Positions 63,301 through 64,000 of a stretch of DNA of 64,000 nt are shown here, piece after piece. Numbering within the stretch: the first letter of the stretch is position 1; the number at the start of each line of letters is the position of its first letter. This DNA comes from a virus. The notes under the pieces were generated by a model, which was not told the DNA's origin, made no database searches, and saw only the letters and a list, made by a program, of their open reading frames with translations. The DNA is taken from IMG/VR virus record IMGVR_UViG_3300023184_000096, positions 1 through 64,000 of that record; one strand, given 5' to 3'. The position numbers and the translations under genes are program-made.

Positions 63301-63869
63301 CGGAACTTGTATGTTGTTCCTTTGACCAATGTAATGATAGGATTACGGTCAGTTCCAAATTCTGTAAACTGGTAACTTTGACTTGCACTAGAACGAGTAA
63401 CATTATATTCTAACGCAATATCAACAGTTGATGCTGTTACTGTGACTTCAGGTGGACCGTCGGGCAACCATAGGTATTGTGTGAAGTTAACAAATTTATC
63501 AAAATCAAACACCCCATCAAAACTGTAACTTTGATTTGTAAACAAACGACTATGGTCATTTGTGAAACCACCGTAGTATGCAATCTGTTGCAACAGGTCT
63601 TGATAGTTTGCATAAAAGCTAGTCTTGCCTTGCCCTGCATCAACAATGGTGCCTGCCTCAACTTGATAGTTCTGACGTTCAGTGCTGATCTCTGTTACGT
63701 ATGTGTCTCCAGTTTTCCATGTGGGAGTGTCTTGTCGACCAACATACGAATCAAGGCGCACTGAAGAATCTGCTTCACTGACCAATTGGTCAATAGTTGC
63801 CGCCAAGAACTTACGGTTAGAATCGCTTCTAAATATCTCGGGTAAGTAGTTAATGCTTTTGGTTACCAT
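45339..63869 (-). CDS. Giant virion structural protein, 6,176 residues
   Basis: One uninterrupted 18.5-kb frame. The N-terminus (KSINYLPEIFRSDSNRKFLA, then DQLVSEADSSVRLDSYVGR, NFTQYLWLPDGPP) matches very large structural proteins I recall from marine T4-like phages. Most of the chain is beta-rich Thr/Val/Asn/Gly modules with G-(S/A/N)-GY motifs. Special regions: a GSGY-type array near residues 3380-3630, FG-GAP-like repeats near residues 3640-4380 (FGYSID, FGHSVAISDDQQ, FGWSVKID, FGSSVDIN), a second GSGY array near 5040-5115, and BNR-like repeats near 5270-5640 (GVSADGITW, IYSTDNGIDW). Likely a baseplate or long-tail component that contacts the cell. No frameshift is visible. Confidence 0.9.
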   Translation of the reverse strand: MVTKSINYLPEIFRSDSNRKFLAATIDQLVSEADSSVRLDSYVGRQDTPTWKTGDTYVTEISTERQNYQVEAGTIVDAGQGKTSFYANYQDLLQQIAYYGGFTNDHSRLFTNQSYSFDGVFDFDKFVNFTQYLWLPDGPPEVTVTASTVDIALEYNVTRSSASQSYQFTEFGTDRNPIITLVKGTTYKFRVNQANNPFWIQIRPGVTGTSSVASEILNRQIYGLRNNGIDNGTIEFTVPTTDAQGSATRAQLAATVDFATTLSYNQVQSHLNNVIKNIGGFDGVSEGLNGKTIIFLNQDSVADQWTDPGNFDTGSTTGATGSFDYTGEGFEYGTTVPSQSRFGVFRIDTVDAGNGRQLIKLVPTTEIAIGEKVYVRAGTQYANVEFIKAPNGYFQELEPVTAPLTELYYQDDSNPDFFGIIRLVEPGTASIDVVADILNKINYTSPNKVKFTNGLHVRFDNTIVPARYAGNAYIVEGVGTAIKLINIGNFSVPEQYANTSRLTEPDYITINRASRDLNGWSRSNRWFHIQTVELAAQYREDPLLLDLTGVQRGKRPIIEFDPDIYLFDYGRQAKSPIDILDFVVTDAFQEVEGKNKYIVQMPNGITRELTPGTRIIFANDADPEVRRRIYRVEEITTDVGTVLHLVSTSTQDLPIYTVSGARITSNLAYNFVPSVTFTAPLPGIGTMTATGNVVLKSTGVSNVVVSYSGVNYVADPYIKINTDYVTPAGLDIVYRPFKQVDYIRIDSRGTSYSYAANVVLSNPNEYWATVTNAQISTTGLTFEIAAGNIPNPVVTKALATTSGNLNITFSNVGLGYFQSNVTATISAPTTPAGVTATVNYVYLHANGAIKSISLLNPGSGYLTNPTLTISTTGNTYAASTGNIGTVASTSTTLWDYLVPGMQIIANGIIGGSIITAVDNGANLVTINAPAVIANRSLETPVFGISAVEAGDIWTFKSNVDAGTYATVQTTVIDHTVITVDDTGMLDVGMAVCGGLQPIEISNIVITAVPTRIITATEHNLQNGDLVYVRDVLGTTDLNYARFYVYRVSETAIELYSDAGLTTGNEQDSRNYGDYISGGTLTAYTIDYGLTTVNRVISSTQFETTRTVRVKPGTKLVFGGVTAQAFARSDNNSIYNITVTNPGSGYTTAPNVAVWYNGSGNPATATAITNDDIISYINVTTNGNGYAISSGITVDVVSGLELTTSQTVTHGTDILYFANSDDLIPVQPGWLVFLITAVNGDEIYTDFGQTPYATTDTTGPYDADYRFFMDVSKTNAQILTVDSIDSDRLILSNVIDSLDSDGEQIDLPAGSRIFVTAQNRFFTTDGRGSGARVAGNTKTGFLLVNEVLEGTVVTLNSVLGIQPGMVFQTLADTLLADIRVTAVDSYINRITLSRAVTLPSATPVKLSNNAVMSVELEQAEIDYIAISDEGAGYASAPVATIQPRYPSVTLLATCLGTPGLVNYKDINDRTLDVFYPGNRVLAVSSFTDIVVGSKITSSFDSNGIGITTGADIPVVVGFVYEQTASNTFEARVIVDIDQSAFVDVEVIFTLAAEALSLINLENSAIDVNDTTPETYEAGDTVLVNTPANKTQTATNIVAYNQYYFNGTEWLPAQQKSNINQEPLFDAFNTDGYSAADATAYPGSKFFGTKIFGYRVGTGTQDPVLKFPLVYKNFNNVGDIEFSNYFQNESFNYLNGFNEDTVAISNFVLKQKTDAGFKLKNIWTQITEDSKQYQSITSEFDGTTNYFEIDVTPLESKTIPYLKVYVAGKRVPETAYTVDQYGGRRAVVINSNYLTTGDLVVVKVYSKQQSVLGRYDTPINLDYNPLNSSFNFLTLGQIRNHLVAQTDNNYGVVGQALGSNNLRDLNTKSWQGSILQHASSMSMPSLFMIDKDLDIVQATEYAQREYVKFKNRFLDQAGKIQVNVKDIPGSVDTIMSSIMLGKSSMAPWYDSDMLMWGSKFKTKTTLPVLNTRQRTYLIPNTFDPTVLSRRSVLVYLKDTTDSTYRQLIIGIDYTFATDISSIVIADHVVLKYTTQFDIVDCTNTTECYVPETPTKLGLYPKFIPTMLLDTTYRVPTQVIQGHDGSLTPAFGDYRDQLLMELELRIYNNIKVNYDDTLLEIFNTLPGHYRSSDYTRNEFDQLLTRSFLSWIGTNKLDYSENKWFNPNDPWSWNYKGFTDLQGNELPGYWRGIYKQYYDTDRPHYAPWEMLGFSQQPSWWEGAYGPAPYTSGNKVLWEDLEAGRILQGARAGIDTRFARPGLSKIVPVDYNGNLIEPVKLLVANFNADDTSLSFAIGDHGPVETAWRRSSNYPYAVQIAMMLARPAFYIGTLFDNSRYKYDTEIGQIVYSGTRQRLTPNSLLVPNIGLGTATPVLTAGYANWVRDYLKYKGIDSASKLSDSLTKLDVRLNYRVAGFTDKKMLEVIAEQSSPGGSGRNIVVPDENYRVYLNKSTPIKRLTYSAVIVEKTDRGYKVGGYDASRPYFTVVPSEPNNNSYTLTEVNQSVAVYKDYKLLKLAVPYGTEFTNLQQIADFFVSYSRYLRSIGFVFSDVDPDLGITRDWDLSIRELLTWVQQGWRTGSVIILSPIGSKITVVSENGVVDNISNKSDGNRLLDQNFSLIRHGEYSVTRDNGVFTATALYNKMIALADLTLVSYEHVLIFDNTTVFNDVIYQPELGNRQYRLRLIGYKSGNWNGQLNAPGYIYNDETVADWVQNASYNLGSLVAYKDKYYMALQRVPESTQFDFTYWRPIDKDQIKTGLLTNFSNAANSFRGFYDPDQMNRNEIFDQYSNGLIGFRNRDYLQDLGIDRTSQLKFYQGYIKQKGTKNAITSLTAGQFDRVSSEVSYYEEWALRVGEYGATGSDQFIEVTLDEQQFTEDPSTIVLSNLGESDVSGAINFNPRTIYRTSEEIYSKNIVKARSDYRPRISDNVTAGYPRIDDIDGTMYDIANYQNYFGLVANLGSGYKLWVAVDTDKMWNIYRATETDILLVSITRVTPTTLLFVFDKPHVTSPGEFVVVKNFNDNSFDGFYRVITVEDGLSITVTGYRGLSFFQQVSTATGSGVYLRMKSVRFASVSNIIDFTPPHGWRDKDRVWIDNDTATDVWGVFEKTDGWAFNQVLPLRLGEDRYQEGYGAEVKLSVDNQLILAGTPRFTTGSLLGLRVINPGANYESPAVRISYPTGPTGQLAQFTALKDTGTLVLANLITSGYGYTFAPNVTVVDQYTTVTTAETLTDEYLFLSAGDMGRVYLGDYISGRGIPDESQVVDITEAQFKIKIDGPPVPTFSSATSMTAGLGEKTFVTSVTANSTSIVPDQGIRIYKTNDNTVYMEGYVVSFVDQTLVVNVEILFGSGSSTSWLVTTALSVRSGTQVTFSRGLAGGVRARLTPTTIDYIQVVDGGSGFTINPQIDIVGGGGTGARAVAAISGGVIQSVTVTNAGSGYYETPEITLLTNNATPVDLRVKLKSTTVANLIISDKGQDYREPVLVIQADTRDRGIDAAATLNFYGNGGVSSVTVTNRGKSYGNTSIITIENSVSGSGFLGNVNVYANGAVGNVSVYTTGSGYATATATANIYYGGGSGATGNIGHTVDGIGDFISGTVLSYGQGYLVPPTVEVVDLSGSGSGAIVEAIMPTGQVKTFLRPNQTLTGVEETQLIKPFNSDAREFGYSIDLGTTLAAIGAPGTYAEQGGVLVSQTLGSQWISYQMLFPPTLEPGDRFGHSVAISDDQQWIYVGAPGANKVYAYGKRTQAYQRVTLTPVLNQLTYSTNLTGLRSAQELKVLGSSGKIYEPNFDYTVDSIGSIYWADYARIASQDKIYITRQRLQTNIIPTVIRNLTQRTYQLASRPETIDQLLVYGATGRVFVPNKEYTVIGSNLIFLDDSFLTEPSIVANQRDVFYQLVETIVPTDAINADANFGWSVKIDKGGYRLLVGAPDMDEENADLETIPSAGRAYVFSRSYEVILSIGTLSVFTLEAVRSVLSVSLDSILLAENVDYIIEGSSVVFTVAPRNGAKIKIDTNFFNIIQVIPCPSIVNLGRFGYSVDIAPDNTSFAIGSPGYRDDDYYNGTVYRYVNKGLFYGTATTEKTFLDVALTLGDTIKVNDRTVTFNEIVPGLINNVSAVYGSVSTKVSFTPNVGLVVGDTLVGPDIPEAFQVKFVEWADTTLPLVANVIVSAPVTITAGDALSFVRAGDNLSKIARNFEQGGLVAVDTAVVDGLLKITIGDQYALTRLDILPGTGTALDGLGLKIYELTQTLQHPRYGVPERFGTKVAIDDTGKTVLIASEGGNTLKTSTFDNETTLFDKDTTRFIDSLNASGAVYVYDYLNPPGETLANPGKLLYNQVLQNAYVLTGDNFGSSVDINNGWALVGAENSSYHSTLAGATHLFINDGNVKGWGRLRERGEEIDIDYINKGLIYDKKKQVNLKDLDYFDPAKGKILGIADQDLDYKSSYDPAQYNRGSLATVTIATDSSWGEMQETQTWWDLSLARYINYEQGPINYRSNRWGQLFPDSMIQVCEWVGSNYLPSDYAAEVGDGQAKYSDNSAYVENTYFDIQSGLIKTKYYYWVINKQSIDTTKTRRTNSVVTLERLITNPQAQGIPYFAAIANNAFNLYNVKNSLNSDRTIFRVEYSRVLGDIISHNEYELIQQGSNNSEIPSKLISKLIDSLSGENSTGSVVPDLKLSDADAYGINNLPRQSMIKNSTGAVQVFVTFVNNVLATKKITYTKNFARLLKQEPVPVAGTGYYNTSVDTVEQLQYIPSSELFVGYKVLVNTDSDFYGFWTIYEYQQYVGFRMIRIQSYDTTRWWNYANWYATDVDAYTDINYTVARYTDLLRLTLDVGDTVKVTDTGKGAYTVYRVASDSSLEEIIVEKGTIALSTALYDSTQSRSGFDNSAFDQVGFSTTQALELRNIFESLAYDIFIETDSVEVNNLFFTLLNYILSEQLSVDWAVKTSLISVLHKIRKLEQFPNYIKDNQDYYEKYINEVKPYRTQIREYLLDYEGTEILGTGLSDFDFSSVYDKTISAYRILDPNNSTDLKLIQNTGRADWLNHYTYQIQTLNLNYGGSGYTEAPRVKITGGGGTGATARSVIINGVVTDIILTNSGSGYTSTPIVEFTGGNGTGATAAVQLVQTLGTAITSATLNKKIRGILTKIKFDRVSYNSSLREWKPYEIYHPGDLIVIDDVRASNFVNYTERSLPRFSFVYRVLKTLTGRSTIDLNIFENPLIVEKLFGSDLDNAVDRVAAYLKPGSPDSARIYSTPNTIRLDPSEINNQIISVGKQWNAVRHSAFYPVQHGYQYAAVGDSSLIGVSADGITWITNRITDTTINGRDVFFYNNYTWVVVANQGAIYSTDNGIDWTQEAIDQYYYDASIDNPLGKIQENTAQTLDLTSGTGVATSYSNYILVVGNNGSILANPRGNSDLTTKTFEGWFNIKVQSQLIAQNYLKVIAVDRGYLTDIDGTTYDVEIQATSGYYIESDGTTKKRMKAGVVFTCGVNGAINAITFNALEDYLQGFVSGYNYNAGKNDNLSYPWRSLDVPVDVKGLQDDLSGQQLNSIAVTDERTNWVVAVGSQGTLIWNQFNLPIQIQDGRAEIAPDTIGKTVIDHGLYMFNNFRKFNDSNFIAPLTRDRISDINFTDITWDGDKFVVVGTRSIVLWGYPGVEAEAYIEIGSIDPSMSVASRRESASWAVGTGITSRVISIPAADLDASGIVIGMTCYASGLPSDAVVSGVVVGTTTHEITVTFGETNVATGTAKFISFAYVLTDTISAGDTITASNGTDTLTLTVRDNVAIGDTRIYVTDYDDRVQSNWIIAGAGIPANARVRYVGKFANYSWQYAPGTVDNVNLDYRAVSVNTTVAEISKPLLPITGNVSGVFSGNVITFSDPTGTISQLTATQDLPGNVSVLTFANISQVQVGFTIQGNATLGIQDGTVITRLVNYNIGGVLSGLEKDIPDLIPGTGYTGSKVLGKSFTDTTEDALGLDTDISSDFTDSVLGQRPEDIVIDGGKFIDTYSSHAPEELVPGQVIDSLQMNVFTANAVNGVPDYTDVIGYKIFTDYKLPSTYYRLASANTTVLSSNLSYDATEISITNANVLPDSGSVWVNAEKIVYLAIDRANNKLQDLRRGTLRTSVASVHVVGSLVSDATVSQLIVSDITTAITEDVTVENGIVGGSNSATYLSSTTTSIYQGSIWVDL
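48520..48745 (-). repeat. GSGY-type tandem module pair in the giant protein
   Basis: Two adjacent copies of GGSGYTEAPRVKITGGGGTG and SGSGYTSTPIVEFTGGNGTG, each followed by an Ala-rich strand. Direct repetition at protein level, with diverged DNA. Confidence 0.6.
52960..53730 (-). repeat. Array of GSGY/GxGY beta modules in the giant protein
   Basis: At least six consecutive modules with a GSG(F/Y)-x(4)P-x-(I/V) core (for example DGGSGFTINPQIDI, NAGSGYYETPEITL, TTGSGYATA, SYGQGYLVPPTVEV) spaced about 40-50 residues. They suggest a beta-helix or tandem beta-sandwich shaft. Confidence 0.6.
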
Positions 63870-63879
63870 GCTCTAATCT

Positions 63880-64000
63880 TTATAGTTGTACTGCGGTAAT
63901 AGCTGTGATGATTTCAACGTCGTCTACGGTTGCACAGCTGATTGTAATTTCGTCAGGCTCTGCGTTAATTTGATATAAGCTACCAAAAATTAGTTGTGTG
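63880..64000 (-). CDS. C-terminal end of an upstream virion-type gene (partial)
   Basis: On the minus strand a frame enters from the right edge and stops with TAA at 63882-63880. The readable 39 residues (IFGSLYQINAEPDEITISCA, then VDDVEIITAITAVQL) are beta-rich like the giant protein. The stop is 10 bases before the giant gene's ATG, so the two are in one transcription unit. The linker CTATAAAGA is only a weak late-promoter resemblance. Confidence 0.6.
   Translation of the reverse strand, partial: TQLIFGSLYQINAEPDEITISCATVDDVEIITAITAVQL

Noticed and set aside
45339-63869. Many forward-strand open frames opposite the giant gene
   Set aside because: They lack ribosome-binding sites and protein-like composition (Cys- and Ile-rich) and occur because the opposite strand avoids stop codons in these frames.
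1-64000. CRISPR array, insertion sequence, integrase, attachment site or replication origin
   Set aside because: No regularly spaced direct repeats, transposase motifs or terminal inverted repeats were seen. The repeated promoter spacers are too short and too few.

Overview
The window looks like part of the genome of a large T4-like tailed phage (myovirus) of an aquatic bacterium. No bacterial housekeeping operon, rRNA or tRNA gene is visible. Genes are tightly packed and often overlap by 1 to 44 bases. There is a T4 RNase H/FEN-type nuclease, an adjacent dihydrofolate reductase-thymidylate synthase pair, many small conserved phage proteins, and a block of very large virion proteins including one of 6,176 residues. 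Several small proteins and the giant structural protein resemble what I remember from marine T4-like phages (cyanophages and relatives); I could not search this. No photosynthesis gene is present. Many forward genes carry near-consensus host sigma70 promoters (TTGACN, 17-18 bases, TATAAT-like). A few genes have a T4-late-like (T/G)ATAAATA box.

Layout. Bases 1-26033 are forward strand. They hold: (1) a nucleotide-sugar and 7-deazapurine block (cupin, phosphoribosyltransferase, HIGH-type nucleotidyltransferase, two QueD-like proteins, HIT protein, HldD-like epimerase, QueE); (2) a FEN-type nuclease followed by a long run of small unknown genes; (3) two candidate PD-(D/E)XK-type nucleases; (4) small genes driven by a family of near-identical promoters; (5) a MoxR AAA+ ATPase and a metallopeptidase-like/VWA protein, each with its own promoter containing an inverted repeat; (6) a 2OG-Fe(II) oxygenase-like protein, conserved T4-like-phage small proteins, folA-thyA; (7) an epimerase, DegT aminotransferase and Gfo/Idh/MocA oxidoreductase trio. 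Bases 25993-64000 are reverse strand. The most striking segment is an 11.9-kb operon of twelve overlapping genes (37897 down to 25993) with five tandem radical-SAM proteins, two members of one glycosyltransferase-like family, two GT8-like proteins and three unknown proteins. It is followed on the right by tail and fibre genes and the giant virion protein.

How the parts may work together. The forward-strand sugar genes could make an activated heptose-like and an amino or keto sugar. The reverse-strand glycosyltransferase-like proteins could use such sugars, and the five radical-SAM enzymes could make further radical modifications on a sugar, lipid or protein, possibly tail fibres encoded next door. 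The substrate is unknown. QueE with two QueD-like proteins points to a 7-deazaguanine precursor route (queuosine-type or modified DNA), but QueC and FolE are not in the window and both QueD-like proteins lack two of the three canonical zinc histidines, so that reading is tentative.

There is no gene-free stretch longer than about 140 bases; the short gaps hold promoters, inverted repeats, one clear terminator, or nothing I can recognise.
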